Below are positions 43,121-52,020 of a stretch of DNA of 64,000 bases, in pieces (position 1 is the stretch's first letter; every line of letters begins with the position of its first letter). The notes beneath the pieces were generated by a model, which had not been told where the DNA came from, searched no databases, and saw only the letters and a program-made list of their open reading frames with translations. Source of the DNA: JAMCRM01 sp035561075 (GTDB lineage: Bacteria > Acidobacteriota > Terriglobia > Bryobacterales > Bryobacteraceae); contig DATMYF010000180.1 in NCBI GenBank assembly GCA_035561075.1, positions 1-64,000 on the forward strand, read 5' to 3'. A program made the translations under genes and the position numbers.

Positions 43121-44473
43121 GTGAAACAGGCGCTGGCCGCATTTATCGTTCCGGTCCTTCTGGGCACCATGGCGCTCGCCCAGCAACCGCGTGAACTCAA
43201 GCCCGGCTGGAATCTGTTCTCGAAGGAGCAGGACGTCCAGTTAGGGAAGGAAGCTGCCGCCGAGATCGAAAAGCAGGTTCGCGTCGTCAACGATGCACAA
43301 TTGAACAGCTACGTCCGGCGCATCGGGGAACGATTGGCCTCGACGCCCGAAGCGGGAGGCTTTCCCTATTCGTTTAAAGTCGTTGGGGACCAGTCGCTTA
43401 ATGCTTTTGCGCTGCCCGGCGGTCCCACGTACGTCCACACCGGCCTGATCGCCGCGGCTGAAAACGAGGCCCAGCTCGCCGGCGTGATGGCGCATGAAAT
43501 CTCGCACGTGGCGTTGCGCCACGGTACCAACCAGGCGTCCAAGGCAAACCTCGTGCAGTTGCCGGCCGTGCTTGCCGGAGCAGTGCTGGGGCAGAACGGC
43601 GGGATGCTGGGCAGCCTGGCGCAGTTGGGTATCGGGCTGGGCGCCAACTCCGTATTGATGAAATTCTCCCGAAGCGCCGAGCGCGACGCCGACCTGCTGG
43701 GCGCCCGAATTATGGCCAAGGCCGGCTATAACCCCATCGAGATGGCCCGCTTTTTTGAAAAGCTCGAAGCCGAAGGCGGCTCGCGCGGGCCTCAGTTTCT
43801 GTCCAGCCATCCTAATCCGGGTAACCGCATGAAAGCCGTGGAGGACGAGATCCGGATGATGCCCGCGCGCAACTACACGACCAACAGCGGGGAATTTGCG
43901 CAGATGAGGCAGCGCGCCGGCGCCATCAAGGTACCGCAGACGGCCTCGCGCGCCCAAGCCAGCGGGGGAAGCAGCAGCCAGTCCGTCCCTGCCATCTCGG
44001 TTTCAGGCAGATTCCGCCAGCACCGCGGAACCAGCTACACCGTATCCTATCCGGACAACTGGCAGGTGATCTCGGGCCAGCAGCAGTCCGGGAACGTCAC
44101 GATTGCACCGCGAGAGGGAGTGGTGGAAGCTTCTTCCGGTGCTGCAATTGGGGTCGGAGCAGTGATTGGCCTCCATCCCGGGCAAGGCGATCTGCGCCGC
44201 GACACCGACAACCTCGTCCAGCAATTGGCGTCCACGAACGCCGGGATGAAGGCCGTCTCCTCTCAGAGCGGACGCGTCGACGGACAGCCGGCGATGCTGG
44301 TAACCCTGAACTCGCAGTCACCTTGGGCGGGTGAAACGGAGGTGGATACCCTGGTCACCGTGGAACGCCCGGATGGGCTCTTCTACATGGTGTTGATCGC
44401 GCCCCGCAGCGCGCAGAGCAACGTGCAGGGCGCGTTCAACAACATGATCCGGTCCATCCGCTTCGCAAAGTAG
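43121..44473 (+). CDS. M48 family metalloprotease with extra C-terminal domain
   Basis: A 450-residue exported protease of the BepA/LoiP type. It has a Sec signal (QALAAFIVPVLLGTMALAQ), then the zinc motif HEISH at 125-129 and the third ligand Glu in SAERDADLLGARIMAKAGYNP. FALPGGPTYVHTGLI precedes the active site as usual. A short linker (QTASRAQASGGSSSQSVPA) leads to a beta-domain of about 160 residues, YTVSYPDNWQVI onward, resembling PsbP/DUF1795-like folds. It starts at GTG 43121, with GGAAGGAGGGAG 7 nt upstream. It probably cleans up misassembled outer-membrane proteins; the added domain may bind substrate. Confidence 0.92.
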   Translation: MKQALAAFIVPVLLGTMALAQQPRELKPGWNLFSKEQDVQLGKEAAAEIEKQVRVVNDAQLNSYVRRIGERLASTPEAGGFPYSFKVVGDQSLNAFALPGGPTYVHTGLIAAAENEAQLAGVMAHEISHVALRHGTNQASKANLVQLPAVLAGAVLGQNGGMLGSLAQLGIGLGANSVLMKFSRSAERDADLLGARIMAKAGYNPIEMARFFEKLEAEGGSRGPQFLSSHPNPGNRMKAVEDEIRMMPARNYTTNSGEFAQMRQRAGAIKVPQTASRAQASGGSSSQSVPAISVSGRFRQHRGTSYTVSYPDNWQVISGQQQSGNVTIAPREGVVEASSGAAIGVGAVIGLHPGQGDLRRDTDNLVQQLASTNAGMKAVSSQSGRVDGQPAMLVTLNSQSPWAGETEVDTLVTVERPDGLFYMVLIAPRSAQSNVQGAFNNMIRSIRFAK

Positions 44474-44482
44474 ACGAGACCA

Positions 44483-45346
44483 CTACCTCGTTACCGTAAC
44501 CGGCGATCGCAAAGTGAACGTCAGGACGGTCTCAGCCGGGATCACCGCGGCATCGCCGCGCGTGGCCAGGACCGCACCCGTCCCTGCTCCGCCGCCGGCT
44601 GCGGCTCCGATGGCTGCCCCTTTGCCTCCACCCGCGATTGCTCCAATGGCGGCGCCAATACCGGCGCCGATACCTACCTTGGTGGCATCCTTCTTTTTGG
44701 TGGACTCGGCTTCCCGAGCGATTTCGTCGGTGGCCAGCGCTACGTTCTTGCCATCCACCTCAAGACTGGTAAGCCTCACCACAAGCCGGGCGCGTCCGCT
44801 GACCCTCCCTCCGGTATCGGCCTCGGCGACACGGCCATGCACCAGAGCGCCTTTGGGCGCGATCACTGTATCACCGCTCATCAGCGGCTCGGCCAAACTG
44901 CCCGTGAATGCTGCGCCGGTCTCGGCTGTCTTCGTGGAAATCGTAGAAGTCGTGCGAACTCGCACGGAAGTGCCCTCGGGAACGGTGAAGTTGCGGGCCC
45001 TGACCACCGGGGCAGCCGCCCGGGGCGTCTCAGCCGCCGGTGCACGAACAGGCGATTGCTCCGCCTGCCGCTTTGCGGCCGCCGCGTCTGCCTGCCTGCC
45101 TGCTCGCGCCGGGGCCGCTTTCGAGGCCGGCGCAGCCGGGGGTGCGGGTGCGGTTGGCTCCGGAGTAGCCGTAGGAGTCCCCGCTTGCGGTTGGGCAGCC
45201 TGCTGCGCTCCGGCCGGCTGGCTGGCCGCCGGTTCCTGCTGCCTGCTGCACGACATCCACATTGCGGCGGATAGGATTACTGGGAAAACTAAACGGCGTG
45301 CATACATGATTAGGATTACTGGGAAAACTAAACGGCGTGCATACAT
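44483..45346 (-). CDS. Lipoprotein with Ala/Pro linker and glycine-zipper domain
   Basis: A 287-residue protein with a doubled signal region: MYARRLVFPVILI is immediately repeated as MYARRLVFPVILS before the lipobox-like WMSC. GGAGG before ATG 45346 shows the longer form is the one with a ribosome site. A long Ala/Pro/Thr linker follows to about residue 115. A beta-domain (GTSVRVRTTSTISTKTAETG) comes next, and then a glycine-zipper stretch (VGIGAGIGAAIGAIAGGGKG) that can insert in membranes. Similar domain sets occur in Acidobacteriota lipoproteins of unknown role. It converges with the M48 gene. Confidence 0.8.
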   Translation of the reverse strand: MYARRLVFPVILIMYARRLVFPVILSAAMWMSCSRQQEPAASQPAGAQQAAQPQAGTPTATPEPTAPAPPAAPASKAAPARAGRQADAAAAKRQAEQSPVRAPAAETPRAAAPVVRARNFTVPEGTSVRVRTTSTISTKTAETGAAFTGSLAEPLMSGDTVIAPKGALVHGRVAEADTGGRVSGRARLVVRLTSLEVDGKNVALATDEIAREAESTKKKDATKVGIGAGIGAAIGAIAGGGKGAAIGAAAGGGAGTGAVLATRGDAAVIPAETVLTFTLRSPVTVTR

Positions 45347-45349
45347 GAT
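45272..45349. repeat. 39-bp perfect tandem duplication
   Basis: Copies at 45272-45310 and 45311-45349 are identical. Each copy contains an ATG and the codons for MYARRLVFPVIL on the minus strand, so the repeat adds 13 residues in frame to the lipoprotein signal peptide. Only the upstream copy has a Shine-Dalgarno. Confidence 0.95.
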
Positions 45350-45430
45350 TCATCCTCCAGTTGACCCGATTATACCGGATCCCTGCCGGACAGAGCCGCA
45401 ATACTTGCCCTTTTGACCGATGACCGGAGC

Positions 45431-46435
45431 CTACCGCAAGCCCAAGCCAAGCACCTTGCGAGCGTATTCGATGCTGCGCTCCATGTGCTCCCGCTGCTGG
45501 TATTGGATCGCCTGGACGAACTGCGGCGGGGTGGGACGGCCTTGCAGGTCTTCCACCACCATGTTCTTCCCGTAGGGCTGGCCCTTCTTGGCTAGCGCCA
45601 GAAAGCGGGCGAAATCGGCGGCACGCGCCCGCGGAAATGGCTTCCAGAACTCCCTATCCCAGACCGGAAGCACCTGCGGCGGACGTCCCGTGATCGGCTT
45701 GATGTAGACATGCACAGGCGGGCAATGCTCCCGCACCTTTTCCATCACCTGCCGGAAATCGACGGTGCCCTCCCCGAGCGGCACCCACTGCACCGCGATG
45801 CCGCCGGGCGTTTGGTAGACCACCGAATCGCGCAGGTGCACGGTAAGCACGTACGGCCCCAACTCCTCGATGGTGGTGAGGGGATCCTCCATGACGAACA
45901 CCGGGTTGCCGGTATCGAGATACGTGCCCACGAACTCCTTGCCCGCGGCCTCGATCACGTTGCGGTGTTCCCAGGCTTGCAGGTCTTTGTGGATCTCGAT
46001 GGCGATCTTCAGACCGGCATCCATCACCTGCGAGCGGACGGCCTTCAGCAGCTTCACCACCGTCTCGATGTGCTGCTCCATGGGGCCGGGCGGCAGCGCG
46101 GCGCGATCCCCCGCGATGACGCAGCGCACGATAGGAGATCCCATCGCCTTGGCGCGCTTCAAGTTGTAGAGGATGCTCTCGACGGACGCCTGGAATGCCT
46201 CGGGCGTCTTCGGGAAAATCCCACCCCCGCCCGTTTCGAGATGCAGCCCCAGCCGGGCGGCCTGTTCCCGCACGGCGCGCCAGTGCTCCGGGTCCTTCGT
46301 TTTCGGGTCGACCGAATCCTGAAGGAAGACGGCGTCCAGCTTCATTTCCGCGCAGTAATCGAGCAACTGCGCGTCATGCCAGCGCATGGCGCGCAGGCAG
46401 TAGGTGTTGAGCCCCATCGGGAAACGGCGCTGCAT
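45431..46435 (-). CDS. Sugar phosphate isomerase/epimerase (AP-endonuclease 2 fold)
   Basis: A 334-residue TIM-barrel protein of the xylose-isomerase-like family. Features: MGLNTYCLRAMRWHDAQLLD at strand 1, KLDAVFLQDSVDP, HLETGGGGIFP, LKIAIEIHKDLQAWEH with a metal Glu, TYLDTGNPVFVMEDP with Asp, and LTVHLRDSVV with His. These are the usual metal-site positions. The start is ATG 46435; the open frame upstream belongs to the MFS gene shadow. It lies 13 nt after the MFS stop, so both are cotranscribed. Substrate unknown; the operon suggests a sugar acid or polyol. Confidence 0.9.
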   Translation of the reverse strand: MQRRFPMGLNTYCLRAMRWHDAQLLDYCAEMKLDAVFLQDSVDPKTKDPEHWRAVREQAARLGLHLETGGGGIFPKTPEAFQASVESILYNLKRAKAMGSPIVRCVIAGDRAALPPGPMEQHIETVVKLLKAVRSQVMDAGLKIAIEIHKDLQAWEHRNVIEAAGKEFVGTYLDTGNPVFVMEDPLTTIEELGPYVLTVHLRDSVVYQTPGGIAVQWVPLGEGTVDFRQVMEKVREHCPPVHVYIKPITGRPPQVLPVWDREFWKPFPRARAADFARFLALAKKGQPYGKNMVVEDLQGRPTPPQFVQAIQYQQREHMERSIEYARKVLGLGLR

Positions 46436-46448
46436 GCTGGACTCCCCC

Positions 46449-47747
46449 TTAGGCCTTGAGTTCAGACCGCTTACCCTTCGCGAAGACATCGGGCCGGATC
46501 ACCCCAAGCTCCCCGGCGAGCGCATTCACCAGGAAGAACGCGATCAGGTAGACCGAACCCACCACGGCGAACACCGGGGTGAACGAGAGGTATTGGACCG
46601 ACCACCCGATGCCCAGTTGGGTGGCCACGCCAGCCAGCCCGCCCATGGCCCCGCCGAGTCCAGACACCGTCCCCACCATGTGCTTGGGGAACACCTCGGC
46701 CGGGATCGTGATATTGCCCCAGGCGGCGTGCCCGAACATGAACGCCATCAACCCTACCATCGCCACGATGGCGGTATCGGCTTTGATGATCATGAGGCAG
46801 CACAGGGGCGCCAGGCAAGAGATCACAAACATGGTGGTTTTCCGCGCGCGGTTCACGGACCAGCCGCGTCCCGTCAGCCACTTCGGGATGGCCCCGCCCA
46901 GGAGGCTGCCGGCAGCGAAAGCGGCAAACGGAATCCAGCCGTATTTGCCGAGGTCGAGCAGGCTGAAGCCGCGCTCCTCCTGCAGGTACTTAGGGATCCA
47001 GAACATCAGGAAGTAAGAAACGGGGTCGATCAGCAGCCGCGCCACTACGCATCCCCACGTCTGCTTCAACCCCAGCAGCCGGCGCATACTCACGGGCTCG
47101 GGCGTGCGGGCCTCCTCCTCGGCCGAACCCTCTTCAATAAGTCTCAGCTCTTCTTGGGTGATGCGCGGGTGCTCCCGCGGCGACCGGTAGGAAATGGCCC
47201 ATACCGCAACCCACACGAAACCCAGGGCCCCCGTCACCACAAACGCCGCGCGCCATCCCCAGGCCACCGCGATGAAGGAAACCAGCGGCGTCGAAGCCGC
47301 GGCCCCTACCGCCACCCCGGAGTTGAACAGCCCAATCGCCAGCGCGCGTTCCCGCATCGGGAACCACTCACAGGTGGCCTTCACCGCCGCCGGGAAGTTG
47401 GCGGGCTCCGTGGCACCCAGCAGAAACCGGAAAAATCCCAACTGCGGGGCACTGCGTGCGAACGCGTGCAGCATGTTCGATATCGACCATGCGGAAGCGA
47501 AAATCGTCAGGCCGCGGCGGGCCCCAAGTACATCGATCCACCGTCCGGCTACGGCGTACATGACCGTGTAGCTCACGAGGAAGGCGGAGGTAATGTAGGA
47601 ATACTCCAGATTGCTGAGGTTGAGCTCGTGCTGGATGGTGACGGCCAGCACCGAGAGCGTCTGCCGGTCCAGGTAGTTCAACCCCGTGGCCAGGCACAAC
47701 AGCGACGCGATGTACCACCGCAGATTCGGTATCTTGCGTTTCGCCAT
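46449..47747 (-). CDS. MFS transporter, anion:cation symporter (ACS)-like
   Basis: A 432-residue, 12-helix carrier. LCLATGLNYLDRQTLSVLAV is the helix 1 signature, YAVAGRWIDVLGARRGLTIF the loop 2-3 motif, and LGATEPANFPAAVKATCEWFP the helix 4 region of hexuronate/galactonate-type ACS carriers. It probably imports a sugar acid with protons. It is transcribed with the isomerase gene and is divergent from an IclR gene; a GGCTTA/TAAGCC inverted repeat sits 3 bp before its ATG. Confidence 0.93.
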   Translation of the reverse strand: MAKRKIPNLRWYIASLLCLATGLNYLDRQTLSVLAVTIQHELNLSNLEYSYITSAFLVSYTVMYAVAGRWIDVLGARRGLTIFASAWSISNMLHAFARSAPQLGFFRFLLGATEPANFPAAVKATCEWFPMRERALAIGLFNSGVAVGAAASTPLVSFIAVAWGWRAAFVVTGALGFVWVAVWAISYRSPREHPRITQEELRLIEEGSAEEEARTPEPVSMRRLLGLKQTWGCVVARLLIDPVSYFLMFWIPKYLQEERGFSLLDLGKYGWIPFAAFAAGSLLGGAIPKWLTGRGWSVNRARKTTMFVISCLAPLCCLMIIKADTAIVAMVGLMAFMFGHAAWGNITIPAEVFPKHMVGTVSGLGGAMGGLAGVATQLGIGWSVQYLSFTPVFAVVGSVYLIAFFLVNALAGELGVIRPDVFAKGKRSELKA

Positions 47748-47750
47748 AAA

Positions 47751-47765
47751 GGCTTATTCTAAGCC
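47751..47765. promoter_or_regulatory. Inverted repeat before the MFS gene
   Basis: GGCTTA-TTC-TAAGCC lies 3 bp upstream of the MFS ATG, over the place of a ribosome-binding site. It could be an operator for the adjacent IclR protein or an RNA hairpin that limits translation. Confidence 0.4.
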
Positions 47766-47813
47766 GTCGCACCGGCTTCTGCTTGGAATGCTGCTTTTGC
47801 GCCAAATTTCGAA

Positions 47814-47842
47814 TTGAGTTCCAGCGTTTCGTATCGTAAAAT
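47814..47842 (+). promoter_or_regulatory. Sigma-70-type promoter of the IclR gene
   Basis: TTGAGT (47814-47819), a 17-nt spacer and TAAAAT (47837-47842), ending 9 nt before the ATG at 47852. The -35 adjoins a TTCGAA core at 47808-47813. Confidence 0.5.
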
Positions 47843-47851
47843 CGGAGCACA

Positions 47852-48631
47852 ATGAAGCGGCCTAAGAAGTCCAAGCCGGTTGGCGTCCTGAGCAAAACGT
47901 TCCAGATTCTGGAGCTCGTTCGGAACTCTCCTGGAGCTTTGGTTCTCAAGGACATCAGCGAACAATCGGGGATCAACAAGAGCACCGCGCTGCGAATTCT
48001 GGCGCACCTGGAGGCCGCGGCCTACGTGGCCCGGAGCCCTAAAGGCGAATACTCCATCGGGAACGCCTCGCCGAACGCTTCCGGGAACGCGAGTTGGCAG
48101 GAGGCGCTGCGCCGCGCGGCGCGCCCGCTCCTTTGGGAGTTGTGGCACAACACCCAGGAGACCGTTAACCTGGCGGTGCTCGAAGGACCCGAGGTGCTGT
48201 ACCTGGACTGCCTGGAGAGTTCTCACGATTTCCGTCTGGTCGCCAATATCGGGATGCGGGCGGTGCTCTACCGGACGGCCCTCGGCAAGGCCATCCTGGC
48301 GTTCTCCAGTGCGGAGAAGCAGGAATCCTTGCTCGCGCCGATGACGTTCCGCCCTTTCACGCCGCGCACCATCATATCGGCGGAACAGTTTCGGGAAGAG
48401 TTGGCGATGGTAAAGGCACAGGGCTGGGCCATCGACAACCAGGAGAGCCATCTGGGGCTGCGCTGCATTGCCGCCCCGATTCTGAACACGCGCTGCGAAG
48501 CAGTGGGAGCCGTCAGCGTCTCGGGGCCGATCGGCCGGGTCACCGAGGAAGAGGTGCCGCTGTTTATAGCCAGGATCCAGGAAGCCGCCCACGGGATTTC
48601 GGCGCGGCTGGCCGCGGCGGGTGTGGAATAG
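47852..48631 (+). CDS. IclR family transcriptional regulator
   Basis: A 259-residue regulator. The N-terminal winged HTH is at about 12-75 (VLSKTFQILELVRNSPGALV, then SEQSGINKSTALRILAHLEA). The C-terminal GAF-like effector domain includes LWHNTQETVNLAVLEGPEVLYLD, GMRAVLYRTALGKAILAF, and GLRCIAAPILNTRCEAVGAVSVSGP. The length is normal. The promoter box ends so close to the ATG that the leader is very short. It is likely to control the divergent MFS-isomerase operon, with the inverted repeat at 47751-47765 as a candidate site. Confidence 0.95.
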   Translation: MKRPKKSKPVGVLSKTFQILELVRNSPGALVLKDISEQSGINKSTALRILAHLEAAAYVARSPKGEYSIGNASPNASGNASWQEALRRAARPLLWELWHNTQETVNLAVLEGPEVLYLDCLESSHDFRLVANIGMRAVLYRTALGKAILAFSSAEKQESLLAPMTFRPFTPRTIISAEQFREELAMVKAQGWAIDNQESHLGLRCIAAPILNTRCEAVGAVSVSGPIGRVTEEEVPLFIARIQEAAHGISARLAAAGVE

Positions 48632-48658
48632 CCGCCGCGGCCGTCGGAAGAAAAACTT

Positions 48659-49726
48659 CTACCAGACTGCCGTTTCGTCCGCCAGCGGGAGGTCCACGGG
48701 TGCGTTGTCCTTGGCCGACTGATACATCGCCAGAGCCCATTCGAGCGTCGGCAGCACGCTCGAGAGCGTAACCATGGGCTCGCGGTTCCCCTGGATGGCG
48801 CACACCATATCCTCGATCAGCGCCATGTGATCCACGAAACCGAGGTCGGCCGCGCCGGTGGCCCCGGTGGCTGCAGCGGAACTGCCGATCTTGCGGATCT
48901 CCTCGTCCTCGGGCCGCTCATCTCGGAACTTCCACGTGTCCATACGCTCGCCGGACATGATAGCGGTCCCGTTCTCGCCGTTGATCTCGATGCGGATGTC
49001 CGTGCCGGGCCATAGCGCAGTGGATGCCTGCACAACGCCCTGCGCCCCGCCCAGGTAATCGACAAAAGCCAGCAGCGTGTCTTCGAGCTGCAGTTCCGGG
49101 TGCGCCAGATTGTTCATCCGCGCGTGAACCCGCTTCACCGGCCCCATCAGATACTGCAGCAGGTCGATGTAGTGGAAGGCCTGCTGAATGGTCACACCGG
49201 CGCCGGAGCGGCGCGACATGCGCCAGGCGTCCATCTTGTAATAGTCGGTGGAGCGGAACCACTTCATGTACGTATCGGCATGGTAGAGCTTACCGAAACG
49301 ACCCTCCGCGACCGCCCCCCGCATCGCCTGCACGGCCTTACGGGTGCGGCACTGAAGCACCACCCCGATTTTCACGCCGTTTTCGGCGCCCGCCGCGATC
49401 ATCCCGTTCACCTCCGCCAGAGACATCGCGGGCGGCTTTTCGATCAGCACATGTTTGCCGGCACGGGCAGCGGCTAGTACGGCGTCATAGTGCAAGTGGT
49501 TGGGAGTCAGGACGTTGATTACCTGAACTTCCGGATCCGCAAGCAGTCCGTCGAGGCTCCCGTAGCCCTTGCACCCGAACTGACCGGTGAGCTTCTCGAG
49601 GCGCGCGGGGTCCATATCCGCGGCGGCCACCAGCTTGCACATAGGCGAGGCCTGGATGGCCTTGGCGTGAAAGGGCGCGATCAGGCCGGTGCCCAACAGC
49701 CCGAATCCAATCTGGGTTTGGTTCAT
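48659..49726 (-). CDS. Gfo/Idh/MocA family oxidoreductase
   Basis: A 355-residue NAD(P)-dependent sugar or polyol dehydrogenase. The Rossmann start is GFGLLGTGLIAPFHAKAI, the conserved Lys motif is VLIEKPPAMSLAEVN, and the substrate-domain motif is GVTIQQAFHYIDLLQYLMGP. Cytoplasmic, with no signal peptide. It is the last gene of the six-gene operon that starts at 55399, 10 nt after the alcohol dehydrogenase. Such enzymes oxidise or reduce hydroxyl groups of sugars, inositols or amino sugars; the substrate is unknown. Confidence 0.94.
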   Translation of the reverse strand: MNQTQIGFGLLGTGLIAPFHAKAIQASPMCKLVAAADMDPARLEKLTGQFGCKGYGSLDGLLADPEVQVINVLTPNHLHYDAVLAAARAGKHVLIEKPPAMSLAEVNGMIAAGAENGVKIGVVLQCRTRKAVQAMRGAVAEGRFGKLYHADTYMKWFRSTDYYKMDAWRMSRRSGAGVTIQQAFHYIDLLQYLMGPVKRVHARMNNLAHPELQLEDTLLAFVDYLGGAQGVVQASTALWPGTDIRIEINGENGTAIMSGERMDTWKFRDERPEDEEIRKIGSSAAATGATGAADLGFVDHMALIEDMVCAIQGNREPMVTLSSVLPTLEWALAMYQSAKDNAPVDLPLADETAVW

Positions 49727-49736
49727 GGATGTCTCC

Positions 49737-50771
49737 TCAATCGGGAATCAGAATTACCTTGAGGGCCCGCTGGGCCTCGATCTCATCGAACGCCGTGCGC
49801 CACTGGGAGAGCGGCAGGCGATGCGAAATGACCTCGCCCGCGGGAATGAGCCCTCCGGCGATCAGGTTGATGGTACGGTCCCAGCTGGTGTAGCTGGTGG
49901 ACAGGTTGAAGATGATGTCGCACACCTTGAAAGCGGCCTTGTCCCACGGGAAGACGATGTTGTCTTTGCCCGTAAGCCCGATGGCGCAGATGCGGCCCTT
50001 CTTGCGCACCAGGTCCACCGTGGAGGCGATGGCCGGCGGCGCACCGCTGGCTTCGATCACCAGATCCGCACCGACGCCGCCTGTGAGTTGCATCACGGCC
50101 TCCACGGGATTGGTGTTTGCCAGATTGATCACCGTCTGGAAGCCCAGTTCCCGTGCCTTCTTGAGCCGCACGGCTTCGTCCGGAGGCGCCCCGATCATCA
50201 CGATGTGGCGCGCCCCGCCGGCACGCGCGGCCATAGCGGCCAGGAGGCCGATGGGCCCCGGCCCCAGAACCACCACGAAATCGCCCGCTTCCACTTTGGC
50301 GCGCTCGATAACGTCGTGCACCGTGTTGGCCGTCGGCTCGACCACTGCCGCCACGTCATACCCCATGCCTTCGGGTATGCGGTGCAACAGCCGCTCAGGC
50401 ATCTTGAGGTACTTGGTGAACGCGCCGTCGATCCCCCAACCCGGAGAGCGCTTGGTCGGGCAGATCTGGATGTTGCCTGTGCGGCAGAGATAGCAATGCC
50501 CGCAGGCTTGCGTATGGGGCTCCCCCACGACGCGGTCCCCCACCTTGTAATGCTGGGTGGCGTTGGCTTCCACGACGATGCCCGCGAACTCGTGTCCCAG
50601 AATCACCGGCGGCCAGTACGGGAATTTGTCGTGCAGCACATGCACGTCGGTGCCGCAGATGCCGCAGGCCTTCACCTCGATCAGCACCTCGCCCGGCGCG
50701 GGCTTGGGCGCCGGCATCTCCTTTAGTTCCAGGAACCCTACACCTTTTTGCGTTTTTACCAGTGCCTGCAT
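49737..50771 (-). CDS. Zinc-dependent alcohol (polyol/threonine-type) dehydrogenase
   Basis: A 344-residue medium-chain dehydrogenase. The catalytic zinc region is KACGICGTDVHV and VILGHEFAGIV. The structural zinc site is ACGHCYLCRTGNIQIC with four Cys. The NAD-binding loop is VVVLGPGPIGLLAAMAARAGG. The closest recognisable types are sorbitol/threonine dehydrogenases. It is fifth in the operon, 7 nt after the M20 gene. It may oxidise a secondary alcohol that the aminotransferase then aminates, or work in the reverse order; this is inference. Confidence 0.94.
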   Translation of the reverse strand: MQALVKTQKGVGFLELKEMPAPKPAPGEVLIEVKACGICGTDVHVLHDKFPYWPPVILGHEFAGIVVEANATQHYKVGDRVVGEPHTQACGHCYLCRTGNIQICPTKRSPGWGIDGAFTKYLKMPERLLHRIPEGMGYDVAAVVEPTANTVHDVIERAKVEAGDFVVVLGPGPIGLLAAMAARAGGARHIVMIGAPPDEAVRLKKARELGFQTVINLANTNPVEAVMQLTGGVGADLVIEASGAPPAIASTVDLVRKKGRICAIGLTGKDNIVFPWDKAAFKVCDIIFNLSTSYTSWDRTINLIAGGLIPAGEVISHRLPLSQWRTAFDEIEAQRALKVILIPD

Positions 50772-50778
50772 GGTTTCC

Positions 50779-52020
50779 TCAACAGCACCATTGGCCCATG
50801 AAGCGCGCCAGGACTACGGCGGCGGCGTTCACGTCGTCAAGGTGGATCTGCTCTTCATTCGAATGCGCGTACCCCAGGCTTCCGGGGCCGAAGACCACCG
50901 TCGGGATTCCGAGCTGGTTGTTGTAGAACCAGGAATCGCAGGAGGCCGTCATGGCGGAGATTTCGCCTTCCCCGCCGGCTTCCCGGCAGGCGGCCTGGAG
51001 GCCGATCGGCAATGCGTGGCACGCATCGAGCACGTGCGCGTCGTGGCGGTACATGAACTCCAGCTTGAAGTGGTCTTTGAGCCACTCGTCGCCGCCGTCC
51101 ACGATCGCCTGCCGCATCTCTTCCATCACCTGGTAGCGGGTCTTGTTGGGCAGCAGCCCGAGGACCCCCTCGATCACCGCGCGGGCGGGCGCCGTAGCGG
51201 GCCAGTCGCCCGCCTGAAGCTTCCCGAAGGTGATGGGCATGGGGTTCGGATACGGATCGAACAGCGGGAACCCGCGCGAGGCCGCCAGCAGCCGCGCGTG
51301 GTAGCCCTCCAGAATTTCGATCACCTTTACGGCCTGCTTGAGCGCACTGACGGTGTCGCCCGCTCGGCCGCTATGGCCCGGCCTGCCGGTGCAGATTACG
51401 CGGAACCAGACCGCGCCGCGCACCGAGGAGAGAATGCGCATGCTGGTCGGCTCCATCACCACGCAGGCATCGGCCTTCTCGCCGCGCCGCGTCATCGCGA
51501 TGGTGCCGTTGCCCCCGACTTCCTCTTCCACCACCAGGTGGGCCAGGACGTCGCCCTTCAGTTCCACCCCCAGGCTCTTCAGCGCCAGCAGGGCGTTAAA
51601 GAGAGCGGCGGACTGTCCCTTGGCATCGCAGGCCCCGCGGCCGCGCACCAGCCCGTCCTGCACAGTGGGGTCGAAGGGCCGCTCCTGCCCTTGCGACGCC
51701 GGAACGACATCGATATGGGTATTGAACAGCAGGGTGCGGCCGTTGCCCGCGCCCGGGCGCCGGAAGCGGATGTTGAAGCGGCCTTCATAGTCGATGCCCG
51801 GGATCGGGTCGGCGTAGTCTTCGTCCTCGCGCAAGGCGTTCGAGAGCGGCACGCGCTCCACTTCACCCAGTTCTGAGAAGCGCCGGGCAGCGTACTCCAT
51901 GGCCTCGGCTTCCTGCCCCGGCGTGGACGGGAAGCGGATCAGGTCGCAGAGGTATCGTTCGGTTTCGCCGCGCGCGGCTTTGACGGCCGCGCGCAGTTCG
52001 GATAATCCAGGTTGCGTCAT
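50779..52020 (-). CDS. M20 family amidohydrolase/deacylase (ArgE/DapE-like)
   Basis: A 413-residue di-zinc hydrolase. Metal and catalytic motifs: LLFNTHIDVVP, GRGACDAKGQSAA, LVVEEEVGGNG with the base and ligand Glu, and ACVVMEPTS. The lid domain is in RGAVWFRVICTGRPGHSGRAG. M20 enzymes of this type remove acyl groups from amino acids or diamines (ArgE, DapE). The ATG at 52020 overlaps the aminotransferase stop as ATGA; the open frame further upstream is shadow. Pairing with an aminotransferase suggests N-acyl-amine catabolism. Confidence 0.93.
   Translation of the reverse strand: MTQPGLSELRAAVKAARGETERYLCDLIRFPSTPGQEAEAMEYAARRFSELGEVERVPLSNALREDEDYADPIPGIDYEGRFNIRFRRPGAGNGRTLLFNTHIDVVPASQGQERPFDPTVQDGLVRGRGACDAKGQSAALFNALLALKSLGVELKGDVLAHLVVEEEVGGNGTIAMTRRGEKADACVVMEPTSMRILSSVRGAVWFRVICTGRPGHSGRAGDTVSALKQAVKVIEILEGYHARLLAASRGFPLFDPYPNPMPITFGKLQAGDWPATAPARAVIEGVLGLLPNKTRYQVMEEMRQAIVDGGDEWLKDHFKLEFMYRHDAHVLDACHALPIGLQAACREAGGEGEISAMTASCDSWFYNNQLGIPTVVFGPGSLGYAHSNEEQIHLDDVNAAAVVLARFMGQWCC

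Noticed and set aside
46404..47762. Plus-strand open frame of 452 codons
   Set aside because: Antisense to the MFS gene; Arg/His/Gln-rich and without helices.
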